NCBI GenBank assembly: GCA_020846875.1
Contig: JADLDB010000085.1
Coordinates: 1 to 50,066, forward strand
Length of the DNA stretch: 50,066 bases
Source: Myxococcales bacterium
Lineage (GTDB): Bacteria > Myxococcota > Myxococcia > Myxococcales > Myxococcaceae
Direction: 5' to 3'
Position numbers and translations under genes: made by a program. The notes under the pieces were generated by a model. It was not told the DNA's origin. It saw only the letters and a list, made by a program, of their open reading frames with translations, and searched no databases. The number at the start of each line of letters is the position of its first letter. Positions within the stretch are counted from its first letter, which is position 1. Below are positions 32,815-41,988 of this stretch, piece after piece.

Positions 32815-34116
32815 ATGAGGATGCGTCGGGCCTGGTGGGTGTTGCTCGTAGCTGCGGTGGGAGGCGCAGCCCGCGCCGAAGATCCCTGCGCCGAGGACAC
32901 GAAGCAGCTCTGTGGCGACGTGAAGCCCGGCGAGGGGCGCGCGGCGATCTGCCTGAAGGCGCATCAGGACAGGCTGGCCCCGGGCTGCCGGGCCAAGCTG
33001 GACGCCGATGCGGCGTTCGCGAGGAAGACGGTCGAGGAGTTCGGCCGCGCCTGCAAGGAGGACGTGGATCGCCACTGCGCGGGCGTCGAGCCGGGAGACG
33101 GCCGGCTGTACGGGTGCCTGGCGCAGCACCAGCTGGAGCTCTCCGACGCGTGCAGCGGCGTCATCACGCGCTTCGGGGCGGCGAAGGAGTTGGTGGCAAG
33201 GGTCAAGGTGGCCTGCACGGCGGACGCCCAGCGGGTGTGCCGGGAGCACCTGGGCAGCACCGCGGCGTTGGTGGACTGCCTGCGGGAGAATGCGGAGAGG
33301 CTGTCGCCGGAGTGCAACATCGAGGACTTCGCGCGGGCCACCGAGGCGGCGGCCGTCGTCAGTCTTCTGGAGGACATGACCCGGCAAGAGCGGGTGCGGG
33401 AGGCGCTCCAGGTGTTGCAGGGGCTGGACTCGGTGGCCTTCTCGCGGAACCAGATCCTGCTGCAGGTGGACGGCTACGAGAACATCGCGAACCAGGCGAA
33501 CGGGATTCGGCTGTTGTTCAACCCGCAGTTCGTCTTCGGGCCGAAGCGGGCGTTCGCGTTCCAGCTGAAGGTGCCGTTGACGACGCTCTTCCCCAACGCG
33601 ATGGGCGCGTCGGCGCAGTTCGGGCTGGGGGCGGTGCAGACGGCGGTGGCGTGGAACTTCCTCAACTGGTGGAGGACAAAGCAGTACGTCGGCTTCGCCT
33701 TCCAGTGGGAGACGGCGACGCGGCCCATCGTTGGGGCGCCCTGGGCGGTGGCGCCGTCGTACGCGTTCGCGATCGGCTTCGCGCGCTGGGTGTCGCTGAC
33801 GGTGCAGGTGGTGTGGTTCCGCTCGGTGAGCGGCAACCCGGCGTACCCGGTGACCAACCTGCTGATCATCGAGCCGATCGTGGTGTTCAATCTGCCGGGG
33901 CGCAGCTTCGTAGCCCTCGATCAGCGCTTCGGCATCGACTTCGCGACGGGGCTGTTCATCCCCGTACTGAAGGTGCTGGCCGGCCTGTACACGGATCGGC
34001 AGAAGTCGCTGTCGATCTCGGCGTGGTACCAGGCGTCGCTGACGCAGCAAGGCGTGGCGAAGAGCTTCAAGTACGGCGTGGGTCTGGGGCTGGCGTACTA
34101 CTTCGACTGGAACTGA
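32815..34116 (+). CDS. GLG1-type cysteine-repeat protein with a beta-barrel-like C terminus
   Basis: 433 residues from the ATG at 32815 (an ATG at 32821 has better spacing to GGGAGG at 32805-32810; the difference is two residues). A signal peptide (RMRRAWWVLLVAAVGGAARA) is followed by three cysteine repeats of the Golgi GLG1/Cys_rich_FGFR type (about 25-60, 74-110 and 130-165: CAEDTKQLCGDV, CKEDVDRHCAGV, CTADAQRVC). From about 215 the sequence is amphipathic strands (IRLLFNPQFVFGPKRAFAF, WVSLTVQVVWFRSV, YGVGLGLAYYFDWN) typical of an outer-membrane barrel. The combination is unusual. Function unknown. Confidence 0.7.
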   Translation: MRMRRAWWVLLVAAVGGAARAEDPCAEDTKQLCGDVKPGEGRAAICLKAHQDRLAPGCRAKLDADAAFARKTVEEFGRACKEDVDRHCAGVEPGDGRLYGCLAQHQLELSDACSGVITRFGAAKELVARVKVACTADAQRVCREHLGSTAALVDCLRENAERLSPECNIEDFARATEAAAVVSLLEDMTRQERVREALQVLQGLDSVAFSRNQILLQVDGYENIANQANGIRLLFNPQFVFGPKRAFAFQLKVPLTTLFPNAMGASAQFGLGAVQTAVAWNFLNWWRTKQYVGFAFQWETATRPIVGAPWAVAPSYAFAIGFARWVSLTVQVVWFRSVSGNPAYPVTNLLIIEPIVVFNLPGRSFVALDQRFGIDFATGLFIPVLKVLAGLYTDRQKSLSISAWYQASLTQQGVAKSFKYGVGLGLAYYFDWN

Positions 34117-34184
34117 GGGCTTTGCGGTGAGCGGAAGCGCGCGCTGCGAACGGATTCGTAGTGGGCGCCATGACGAGCTGAAGC

Positions 34185-34559
34185 TCAGCCCCAGCGCGCG
34201 CAGGAGACGTGCGCGCGAAGGGTTCCGTCGACGGTGATCAGGGTGGCACCGGACGCCAGCGCATGTCCGGCGATGAGGCGATCGTACGGATCACGAGTGA
34301 AGGACAGATCGAGCGCGCGGTTGGCGGCTTCGGCGAGGTGGTGCGAGCTGACCCGGATGCCGTGGCTCTCATCGAGCGCCTCCGCGATCCAGCGTCCGGT
34401 CTCGCGGAGCCGGCCGAGCTCGAAGAGCGCCTGAAGCTCGAGCACCACGAAGGGCGACAGGTAGAGCTCGTCTGAATCGAGCAACACCCGAATGGGCCTG
34501 AGCCGCCTCGTGTCGCCCGCCCTGAGCCAGACGGCCACGTGGGTGTCGAGGTGGATCAC
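34185..34559 (-). CDS. VapC-type PIN-domain toxin
   Basis: 124 residues from a GTG that overlaps the antitoxin stop as GTGA. PIN-domain RNase of type II toxin-antitoxin systems. The acidic metal-binding set is complete: D5 (VIHLDTHVAVWL), E41 (VVLELQALFE), D90/D93 (TRDPYDRLIAGHA) and D111 (LITVDGTLR). The closest style is the PIN proteins annotated VapC, which cleave tRNA or mRNA. It follows its partner directly and ends convergent to the barrel gene. Confidence 0.88.
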   Translation of the reverse strand: MIHLDTHVAVWLRAGDTRRLRPIRVLLDSDELYLSPFVVLELQALFELGRLRETGRWIAEALDESHGIRVSSHHLAEAANRALDLSFTRDPYDRLIAGHALASGATLITVDGTLRAHVSCARWG

Positions 34560-34798
34560 AGGCGGGGCTTCCACGCCTTCGACCAGTCGAAGTGGATCAG
34601 CTCGTCGGGATCGCCCACCACCAGGTCGGGGTTCGTCTTCGGGCGGCGGCCAAGGCGCTTCGACCGCCGCTCGGAGACCAGCGGCCTCAGCACCACGGTC
34701 CCTTCCGCGCGGGTGACCTCGACCGGCTCGCCGGTCTTCAGGACGCGATCGAGGATCTGGTACAGCTCGGCGCGCAGCCGGGTGGCGGTGATCTTCAT
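34556..34798 (-). CDS. Phd/YefM-like antitoxin, partner of the PIN toxin
   Basis: 80 residues. The N terminus (MKITATRLRAELYQILDRVL, then KTGEPVEVTRAEGTVVLRPL) has the Phd/YefM DNA-binding fold, and the basic-to-acidic C terminus (DELIHFDWSKAWKPRL) is the likely toxin-wrapping segment. It overlaps the toxin gene by 4 nt. A short inverted repeat upstream (34808-34823) is a likely autoregulatory operator. Confidence 0.85.
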   Translation of the reverse strand: MKITATRLRAELYQILDRVLKTGEPVEVTRAEGTVVLRPLVSERRSKRLGRRPKTNPDLVVGDPDELIHFDWSKAWKPRL

Positions 34799-34807
34799 GA
34801 GGCCACC

Positions 34808-34823
34808 GTACGCCCATGCGTAC
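34808..34823 (-). promoter_or_regulatory. Candidate autoregulatory operator of the toxin-antitoxin pair
   Basis: A perfect inverted repeat GTACGC-CCAT-GCGTAC lies 10-25 nt before the antitoxin ATG. The adjoining TACGTACGTT extends the symmetry. Type II antitoxins normally bind such palindromes. Confidence 0.4.
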
Positions 34824-34850
34824 GTACGTTCAACAGCGCAGGGCCATCTC

Positions 34851-35831
34851 CTACGCGACCTTCCGCTCGAAGACGTTCTCGTTGTGCCAACGCAGCACGT
34901 CGGGGCTGGGTCGATCCGCCGGAGCTTCGGGCAGCGACACGAGCTGTTTCCCGTTCCGCTTGTAGTACGCCTTCCCGTTGGCGAACTCGTCCGCCAGACG
35001 CCGACTGACCAGGAATCGCAGGTCAGGGGTCACGGTCACGTAGCCGGCGTCGAAGAGACGATGGATGTCCGTGCGGAGGAGGAGTCCGTTAGACACTTCG
35101 TGCGAGCTGTCCAAGTCGGCGTAGGGCCTGATGTGTGCCGCGTCGAGGACCGGCAGCGAATGCTCACCGGTGACCGCGCAGGCACCTGCGTATGCAGCGG
35201 TCACCGCGACGCGGAACGCGCCCTGGCCGAGTCTCGGCTGCAGCAGCATCTCCGCTCCGAAACGCGCCCTGCTGGCGGCCCCGGGAACCGGAAGGACTTG
35301 CCCGTCGGCACCCGCAGGAACCGCAATCGGTGTCGTGGCCGATCTCGCCAGGCACTCCTGCCAGATCCTGCGGCCCTCGGCAGCCTCGAGATCGTAGCCG
35401 GCCCCCGCGACGATGTTGGGTCGCCAGTCCCTGGGCTGAGCGACCCAGTCCCCGTCGGAAAAGAAGACGGGTTGCGACACCATGATGCAGCCGACCTGGT
35501 GAGCGGGCGCTCCGGACTTCTTCGCGTAGGACTCAATTCGAGCCCGCATCACCTCGAAGTCAGGCGCTCCGTTCTTCTGCCCGAAGGCCTCCCACGCCAG
35601 GCGGGGTGTCGCCGCCTCATAGCGGGCGAAGATCCCGTAACCGCCGATGGCGTTGTGCGGGCTCTTCAGCTTGAAGAAGAACGGAGTTCCCGGAAGCGAC
35701 CTGAAGCCGTGGGCTGACGGCTGCCAGAAGTTGACCTCGTCCAGCGGCTGGCGCTCGCGGAGGAACTTGAACCAGTCGAAGTCCGTGGTGGCGACGTAGC
35801 CGCGCAAGCGCCCAGGAGCGTAGTCGACCAA
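34851..35831 (-). CDS. HNH endonuclease with an N-terminal reader-like domain (COG3440-like)
   Basis: 326 residues starting at TTG. The C-terminal HNH nuclease is intact: ACAVTGEHSLPVLDAAHIRP (H233), SNGLLLRTDIHRLFDAGY (N248, H257). The N-terminal ~160 residues (VATTDFDWFKFLRERQPLDE, NFWQPS, FFFKLKSPHNAIGGYGIFAR, AWEAFGQKNGAP) are a conserved module of predicted restriction enzymes that may be PUA/EVE-like and recognise modified bases; this part is inference. Only 6 nt separate its TTG from the tRNA-Pro terminator hairpin. Such genes are part of defence islets. Codon use is somewhat less GC3-biased than neighbouring housekeeping genes. Confidence 0.8.
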   Translation of the reverse strand: MVDYAPGRLRGYVATTDFDWFKFLRERQPLDEVNFWQPSAHGFRSLPGTPFFFKLKSPHNAIGGYGIFARYEAATPRLAWEAFGQKNGAPDFEVMRARIESYAKKSGAPAHQVGCIMVSQPVFFSDGDWVAQPRDWRPNIVAGAGYDLEAAEGRRIWQECLARSATTPIAVPAGADGQVLPVPGAASRARFGAEMLLQPRLGQGAFRVAVTAAYAGACAVTGEHSLPVLDAAHIRPYADLDSSHEVSNGLLLRTDIHRLFDAGYVTVTPDLRFLVSRRLADEFANGKAYYKRNGKQLVSLPEAPADRPSPDVLRWHNENVFERKVA

Positions 35832-35836
35832 AGACG

Positions 35837-35871
35837 AAGGCCGTGAGATCTCACGACGATCTCACGGCCTT
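35837..35871 (-). terminator. Hairpin terminator of tRNA-Pro
   Basis: A perfect 14-bp inverted repeat AAGGCCGTGAGATC with a 7-nt loop, 7 nt beyond the tRNA 3' end on the minus strand. It is followed by a short T-containing stretch (CGTCTTT). It fits an intrinsic terminator for the tRNA. Confidence 0.75.
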
Positions 35872-35877
35872 CAAGAA

Positions 35878-35954
<77 letters not shown>

Positions 35955-36026
35955 GAAACGGCAGGGTTGAGACGCGGGGCCTTATGCCCGCCTGACGCTG
36001 AAGGGTCAAGGCGCTTGGAGCGACGA

Positions 36027-36386
36027 TCACTCGTCGTCGTCGCCGTCGTCGTCCTTGGACTCGTGCCCCTCGTCCTCGTCCTCGGCGGACAGCTCGTCCT
36101 CAGAGACGTAGCCGTCGTTCAAGTCCGCCTTCAGCACCTGGCTGGGCACGAACTTCACCACCCGCCGCGCCGTGATCTCGATGGGCTGGCCGCTCTGCGG
36201 GTTCCGCCCCGGCCGCGCCCGCTTGTACCGCGGCTGGAAGTTACCGAAGCCCGAGATCTTCACCTTGTCCCCGCGCTCCAGCGTCTCCTTGAGCGTGTCG
36301 AACACCAGCTCAACGAGCTCCGCTGACTCCTTCTTCGAGAAGCCCACCTTCTCGTAGACGCTCTCGATGATGTCCGCCTTGGTCAT
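36027..36386 (-). CDS. ihfA: Integration host factor subunit alpha with an acidic tail
   Basis: 119 residues. HU/IHF fold: MTKADIIESVYEKVGFSKKE, then KISGFGNFQPRYKRARPGRN with the DNA-bending arm (NPQSGQPIEITAR). The usual IhfA is about 99-105 residues; here residues 95-119 are an extra acidic stretch (SEDELSAEDEDEGHESKDDD then GDDDE) that may mimic DNA or tune binding. It lies downstream of pheT by 114 nt on the same strand, as ihfA does in E. coli. Confidence 0.9.
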   Translation of the reverse strand: MTKADIIESVYEKVGFSKKESAELVELVFDTLKETLERGDKVKISGFGNFQPRYKRARPGRNPQSGQPIEITARRVVKFVPSQVLKADLNDGYVSEDELSAEDEDEGHESKDDDGDDDE

Positions 36387-36500
36387 GGCTCAAAAGCCTA
36401 GCCTCACAGCAGGCCATGTCAACATGCCGACATTCTTATGTTTTTTCGACCCGTCGCAGGCTTGGGGTCCACACGGTTTCTGGCCCGGAAAATCGGCCTC

Positions 36501-38909
36501 TTACGCGCGCAGCGCCCCGCCCAACCGCTTCGTGACTTCCGCGACGATCTTCGCGTGCGCCTCGCTCACCTCGGTGTCGGTCAAGGTGCGCTCGGGCGAG
36601 CGGTAGCGCAGGGCGAAGGCCAGGTTCTTCTTCCCTTCCCCCACCTGCGGCCCGGCGTACACGTCGAACACCTGCGCGTCCTCCACCAGCGGCCGGCCGA
36701 CCTCCAGGATCACTCCCCGCACCTGCGCGCTGGCCATCGGCTGCGGCACCACCACCGCCAGATCGCGAAACACCGCCGGGAAGCGCGACAGGGGCCTGGC
36801 CTGCGGCACCACCTGCGCCGCCGCCGACAGCGCCTCCACGTCCAACTGGAAGAGGAACACGCCCGCGGGCGCGTCGAGCCGCTTCTGCGCGCGGGGGTGA
36901 AGCTCGCCCACCGTCCCCAGCACCGCCTGGCCCTTCTTCGCCGCCGCGGCCGCCCGCGGGTGGTACCAGGGCGACTCCACCGGCTCGAAGGCCACGCCGT
37001 CGAGGTGCAGCGCCTCGAGGATCGCCTCCACCGCCGCGCGCGCGTCGTAGAAGTCCACCGCCGCGTCCTTCGACGTCCAGCGCTTCGCGCCGTCCCGCAG
37101 GCCCCACAGCACGCCCGCCACCTCCAGCGTCTCCACCGCCACCGGCACCCCGTTCACCCCGCCGTTCGGCCGCGGCCGGTAGGTGCGGGCCCACTCGTAG
37201 AAGCGCACGCCCGCAGCCTGGTGCCGCGCGCTGCGCACCACGTTGGGCACCAGCCCCGCGTACAGCGTCGTCCGCATCACCGACTGCTCCACCGACAGGG
37301 GGTTGGCGAGCGCGATCGCTCCCGCCTCTGCCTGGAAGGCGGCCAGCTCCGCCGGCGCCACGAAGGAGTAGTTCACCACCTCGTCCAGCCCCTCCCCCGC
37401 CAGCGCCGCGCGGATCCGCCGCTCGACGATCGCCTCCACGCGCTCCGGCTCCAGCTCGGAGAGCCCGCGCGGCAACGAGAGCGGGATCTGCTCGTACCCG
37501 CGGATGCGCGCGATCTCTTCGATCAGATCCTCCTCGATGGACACGTCCACCCGCCCCAGCGGCACCCTCCACGTCGTCGCGGCCCCGTCGCCCTCGAGCC
37601 TCTCGAAGCCCAGCGAGGTGAGGATCCGCTCCGCCTCGCCCCCCGGCACCACCACGCCGAGCAGCTCATTCAGCCTCTGCGAGCGCAGCGTCACCACCTT
37701 CGGCTGTTTCACCTCGGGGTACGCGTCGACGCGGCCGGCCAGCACCGTGCCTCCTCCCAGCTCGGCGATCAGCGCCGCCGCGCGATCGATCACCTCCGGC
37801 ACCACCGACACGTCCGTGCCCCGCTCGAAGCGGTGGGAGGACTCCGTCTTGAGCGCGTGCCGCTTCGATGATCTGCGCACCGTCTTCGGCTGGAAGGTCG
37901 CGCACTCCAGCAGGACTCGCGTGGTCTTCTCCGTCACCTCGCTCGACGCGCCGCCCATCACCCCCGCCAGCACCAGCGGGTCCTTCGCGTCGCAGATCAG
38001 CAGATCCTCCGCGTCGAGGCTGCGCACCTTCTCGTCCAGCGTCGTGAGCTGCTCCCCGCCCCTCGCCGTCCGGACGATGATCTGCGCCCCGCCGATCCGA
38101 TCGAGATCGAACGCGTGCAGCGGCTGCCCGTACTCGAGCATCACGTAGTTCGTCACGTCGACCAGGTTGTTGATCGCGCGCACCCCCGCCGCCTTGAGGC
38201 GATCCTGCATCCACCGTGGCGACGGCTGCACCTTCACCCCTTCGATCACCCGCCCCGCGTAGCGCCAGCAGCGGTTGGCGTCGTCGATCCGGATCTGGAT
38301 CTTCGAGGAGGCCGGCGTGGACGACTCCGTTACCGCCACCGAAGGCCTGGTGAGCGCGGCGTTGGTCAGCGTCGCCAGCTCCCGCGCCACCCCCAGCATC
38401 GACAGCGCGTCCGCCCGGTTCGGCGTGACGTTCAGCTCCAGCGTCACGTCGTCCAGGCCCAGGGCCTTCGCGATCGGCGTCCCCGGCGCAAGGGAGGGAT
38501 CGAGGATCAGCAGCCCCGCCGCGTCGTCCGCCAGCCCCAATTCCTTCGCGCTGCACAGCATGCCGGAGCTGTCCACCCCGCGCAGCGCCGCCTGCTTGAT
38601 CTCCACCCCGTTGGGCAGCTTCGTCCCCACCGTGGCCAGCGGGACCTTGTCCCCGACCTGGTAGTTCTTCGCCCCGCACACCACCTGCAGCGGCTCCGCC
38701 CCGCCCAGCGCCACCTTCGTCACCGACAGCTTGTCCGCGTTGGGGTGCTTGTCGGAGGAGAGGATCTGCCCGACGACGACGCCTTCGAGCGCGGCCCCCG
38801 GACGGTGAATGGCTTCCACCTCCAGCCCCGCCATGGTGAGCCGGCGCGCCACCTCGTCCGCCGAAGGGAGCGCCACGTAGTCCTTGAGCCAGTTGAGCGA
38901 GACTTTCAT
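36501..38909 (-). CDS. pheT: Phenylalanyl-tRNA synthetase beta subunit
   Basis: 802 residues, full length. An N-terminal EMAP/tRNA-binding domain (about 40-150: GVVVGQILSSDKHPNADKLS), B3/B4 editing region, B5 and a catalytic-like core, then the C-terminal FDX-ACB anticodon-binding domain (LSRFPAVFRDLAVVVPQPMA). With PheS it forms the alpha2beta2 enzyme that charges tRNA-Phe. It follows pheS by 19 nt; ihfA is downstream. Confidence 0.95.
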   Translation of the reverse strand: MKVSLNWLKDYVALPSADEVARRLTMAGLEVEAIHRPGAALEGVVVGQILSSDKHPNADKLSVTKVALGGAEPLQVVCGAKNYQVGDKVPLATVGTKLPNGVEIKQAALRGVDSSGMLCSAKELGLADDAAGLLILDPSLAPGTPIAKALGLDDVTLELNVTPNRADALSMLGVARELATLTNAALTRPSVAVTESSTPASSKIQIRIDDANRCWRYAGRVIEGVKVQPSPRWMQDRLKAAGVRAINNLVDVTNYVMLEYGQPLHAFDLDRIGGAQIIVRTARGGEQLTTLDEKVRSLDAEDLLICDAKDPLVLAGVMGGASSEVTEKTTRVLLECATFQPKTVRRSSKRHALKTESSHRFERGTDVSVVPEVIDRAAALIAELGGGTVLAGRVDAYPEVKQPKVVTLRSQRLNELLGVVVPGGEAERILTSLGFERLEGDGAATTWRVPLGRVDVSIEEDLIEEIARIRGYEQIPLSLPRGLSELEPERVEAIVERRIRAALAGEGLDEVVNYSFVAPAELAAFQAEAGAIALANPLSVEQSVMRTTLYAGLVPNVVRSARHQAAGVRFYEWARTYRPRPNGGVNGVPVAVETLEVAGVLWGLRDGAKRWTSKDAAVDFYDARAAVEAILEALHLDGVAFEPVESPWYHPRAAAAAKKGQAVLGTVGELHPRAQKRLDAPAGVFLFQLDVEALSAAAQVVPQARPLSRFPAVFRDLAVVVPQPMASAQVRGVILEVGRPLVEDAQVFDVYAGPQVGEGKKNLAFALRYRSPERTLTDTEVSEAHAKIVAEVTKRLGGALRA

Positions 38910-38928
38910 GAGGTTCTTCCCCTCACCC

Positions 38929-39975
38929 CTAGAATTGAGCGACGAAGCGGTAGTCGTTCTCGAACATCGTGCGCAGATCGTCGATGCCGTAACGGAGCAT
39001 GGCCAGGCGCTCCACCCCCATGCCGAAGGCGAAGCCCGTCACCTGCGACGGATCGTAGCCCGCGTGCCGGAAGACGTTGGGGTGCACCATGCCGCTGCCC
39101 AGCACCTCCAGCCAGCCGGTCTGCTTGCACACCCTGCAGCCCTGCCCCGCGCAGAAGACGCACGACACGTCCACCTCGGCCGACGGCTCGGTGAAGGGGA
39201 AGAAGCTGGGCCGCGCGCGCGTCTTCACCTTCGCGCCGAAGAAGGCCTTGGCGAAGGCGTCCAGCGTCCCCTTGAGCTCCGCCAGCGACACCTTCGTGTC
39301 CACCAGCAGCCCCTCCACCTGGTGGAACATCGGCGTGTGCGTCTGATCGCTGTCCTTCCTGTACACCCGCCCCGGCATCACCGCGCGCACCGGCGGCTTC
39401 TGCTTCAGCATGGTGCGGATCTGCACCGGCGAGGTGTGCGTGCGCAGCACCACCGGCTGGCGTGAGAAGCCGGCGTGCAGCGTGCCGCCCTCCACGTAGA
39501 AGGTGTCCTGCATGTCCCGCGCGGGGTGATCCGCCGGCACGTTGAGCGCCTCGAAGTTGTACCAGTCGAGCTCGATCTCCGGCCCCGCCTCCACCGAGAA
39601 GCCCAGCCGCGCGAAGACAGCCACGATGTCCTCCAGCGTCTGCGCCACCGGGTGCCTGCGCCCCGGCCGGCGGCCCCGCCCGGGTAGCGTCACGTCCAGC
39701 TTCGGGCCCTTCAGCTCGGCCTCGAGCTTGAGCTCCTCCACCCGCCCCACCGCCTCCGCGAGCAGCCCCTCGAGCTGCACCTTCACCGCGTTGGCCGTCT
39801 CACCCAGGGCGCGCCGCTCGTCGGGCGCCAGCTTCCCCATGCCGCCCAGCACCGCCGACAGCTCGCCCTTCTTGCCCAGGTACTTCACCCGCAGCGCCTC
39901 GACCGCCTCGGGCGCGCGCGCGGCCAGAAGCTCCGTCTTCGCCGCCTGGGCCAGGGCCTTGAGTCTCTCTTTCAT
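38929..39975 (-). CDS. pheS: Phenylalanyl-tRNA synthetase alpha subunit
   Basis: 348 residues from the ATG of MKERLKALAQAAKTELLAAR. The N-terminal coiled coil is followed by class II motifs: motif 2 RVYRKDSDQTHTPMFHQVEG and motif 3 GFAFGMGVERLAMLRYGIDD. A CX2C...CX2C-type insert (VSCVFCAGQGCRVCKQTGW) sits before motif 3. An in-frame ATG at 40035 would add 20 residues, but it lies inside a terminator-like hairpin and the added sequence is not family-like. Neither start has a strong ribosome site. Confidence 0.93.
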   Translation of the reverse strand: MKERLKALAQAAKTELLAARAPEAVEALRVKYLGKKGELSAVLGGMGKLAPDERRALGETANAVKVQLEGLLAEAVGRVEELKLEAELKGPKLDVTLPGRGRRPGRRHPVAQTLEDIVAVFARLGFSVEAGPEIELDWYNFEALNVPADHPARDMQDTFYVEGGTLHAGFSRQPVVLRTHTSPVQIRTMLKQKPPVRAVMPGRVYRKDSDQTHTPMFHQVEGLLVDTKVSLAELKGTLDAFAKAFFGAKVKTRARPSFFPFTEPSAEVDVSCVFCAGQGCRVCKQTGWLEVLGSGMVHPNVFRHAGYDPSQVTGFAFGMGVERLAMLRYGIDDLRTMFENDYRFVAQF

Positions 39976-40022
39976 GGCGTGTCCGTGGATGGCACGAGTT
40001 GCACCGCTTGCGAAACGAAAAC

Positions 40023-40049
40023 GGGGCCGCCCCATGTGGAGGCGACCCC
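40023..40049 (-). terminator. Terminator-like hairpin (possible attenuator) before pheS
   Basis: On the minus strand GGGGTCGCC-(9 nt)-GGCGGCCCC forms a 9-bp stem with one G-U pair, followed by GTTTTCGTTTC. It lies between the rplT stop (40081) and the pheS ATG (39975). pheST is controlled by attenuation in E. coli, so an equivalent role is plausible, though no clear Phe-rich leader peptide is seen. Confidence 0.55.
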
Positions 40050-40080
40050 GGTCGACTGCAGGAAAGCTTCTTCGACTGGC

Positions 40081-40428
40081 TCAGGCCGCCTTGGCAATCT
40101 GGGCGACCGCGCCAAAGCCCGCCGGGTCGTGGACCGCGAGGTCCGCGAGGATCTTCCGGTCGATGGCCACCTTCGCCTTCGCCAGGCCGGAGATGAGGCG
40201 CGAGTAGGACAGCCCCACCGCGCGAGCCGCGGCGTTGATGCGGACGATCCACAGCGAGCGGAAGTTGCGCTTCTTCGCCGCGCGATCGCGCGAGGCGTAG
40301 TCCAGCGCGCGCTCCACCGCCTGGTTGGCGCGCTTATAGCAATTCTTCCGGCGGCCGCGGAAACCCTTGGCCAGCTTCAGGATCGAGTTACGACGGCGAC
40401 GAGCCTTGACACCCTTCTTGACGCGCAT
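40081..40428 (-). CDS. rplT: 50S ribosomal protein L20
   Basis: 115 residues: [20 protein letters not shown] then [21 protein letters not shown] basic N-terminal arm and helical C-terminal domain; it binds 23S rRNA early in assembly and is normally an autoregulator of its operon. Part of infC-rpmI-rplT, 21 nt after rpmI. Confidence 0.97.
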   Translation of the reverse strand: MRVKKGVKARRRRNSILKLAKGFRGRRKNCYKRANQAVERALDYASRDRAAKKRNFRSLWIVRINAAARAVGLSYSRLISGLAKAKVAIDRKILADLAVHDPAGFGAVAQIAKAA

Positions 40429-40449
40429 GACTGGGCTGCCTTTCGAAAA

Positions 40450-40659
40450 TCAGTTGGCCCCGTAGGGGAACATTTCGCGAACGACCTTCTTCGCGTCCAT
40501 GGGGGCGAGGTGGCCGGTGCCGCGGGCGCGGCGACGGCGGTCCATGCTCTTGGCATGGGTGAAGAGGTGCTTGCCGAAGGCCTTGGCGTGCTTCACCTTG
40601 CCGGTCTTCTTCACCTGGAGGCGCTTCTTCGCGCTGCTGCGGGTCTTCAACTTGGGCAT
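40450..40659 (-). CDS. rpmI: 50S ribosomal protein L35
   Basis: 69 residues, very basic: MPKLKTRSSAKKRLQVKKTG, and RRRRARGTGHLAPMDAKKVV. Family-typical length and sequence. It lies between infC (84 nt upstream) and rplT, the canonical order. Confidence 0.96.
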   Translation of the reverse strand: MPKLKTRSSAKKRLQVKKTGKVKHAKAFGKHLFTHAKSMDRRRRARGTGHLAPMDAKKVVREMFPYGAN

Positions 40660-40743
40660 GACGGTACCTGTGGAAATACGTGAAAGGACGGCGCACGTAC
40701 CGTGTCAGGGCAGGCCTGTCAACCGGGGCCGCGGGAGGCGCCT

Positions 40744-41445
<702 letters not shown>

Positions 41446-41640
41446 GACACAACTCCTTGAAGAGGAAGCCTGAAAGCGGCGGCGCACCATAGCGATCCGC
41501 CCCCCCGTGTCAAGGCGCTCCGGGCACTGATGTTCAGGTGGAGAAATGAAGGGGGCAGTCCTTGCGTTGACTACCCTCGCGGGAGGATCCTCCGGTTGAA
41601 AGAGCGCACGCATCGGGATTCGGATGCTTCGGGGGCGCGA

Positions 41641-41943
41641 ATGGACATCACCGACGTCAAGATCTTCCCGGTGGATGAGGACAAGCTGCGCGCCTACGTC
41701 ACCATCACGCTCGACAACTGCTTCGTGGTGCGGGACCTCAAGGTGATCCACGGCACCAGCGGCCTGTTCGTGGCCATGCCGGCGAAGAAGCGAAAGGACG
41801 GCACCTACAAGGACATCGCCCACCCGCTCAACGCGGAGATGCGCGAGAAGCTCGAGAAGGTGGTGCTGGCCGAGTACGAGAAGGTCGCCCGCGAACCGCC
41901 GCGCCGCAAGGACGCGCCCGAGTCGTATCCCGACCCGGATTGA
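41641..41943 (+). CDS. spoVG: SpoVG family protein
   Basis: 100 residues from the ATG of MDITDVKIFPVDEDKLRAYV. Family-typical: LDNCFVVRDLKVIHGTSGLF, AMPAKKRKDGTYKDIAHPLN and the terminal helix. SpoVG binds nucleic acid and regulates septation or sporulation and RNA stability in other bacteria. It is divergent from infC; a GGAGGATCCTCC palindrome (41582-41593) lies upstream, within the intergenic region. Confidence 0.92.
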   Translation: MDITDVKIFPVDEDKLRAYVTITLDNCFVVRDLKVIHGTSGLFVAMPAKKRKDGTYKDIAHPLNAEMREKLEKVVLAEYEKVAREPPRRKDAPESYPDPD

Positions 41944-41988
41944 GGAAGCACCTTCTGGAGGCCTTGGACGAGCACGAGACGAGGGCCG

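Noticed and set aside
39976-40035. Longer pheS starting at 40035
   Set aside because: The extra 20 residues do not resemble PheS and the ATG lies in the loop of a terminator-like hairpin.
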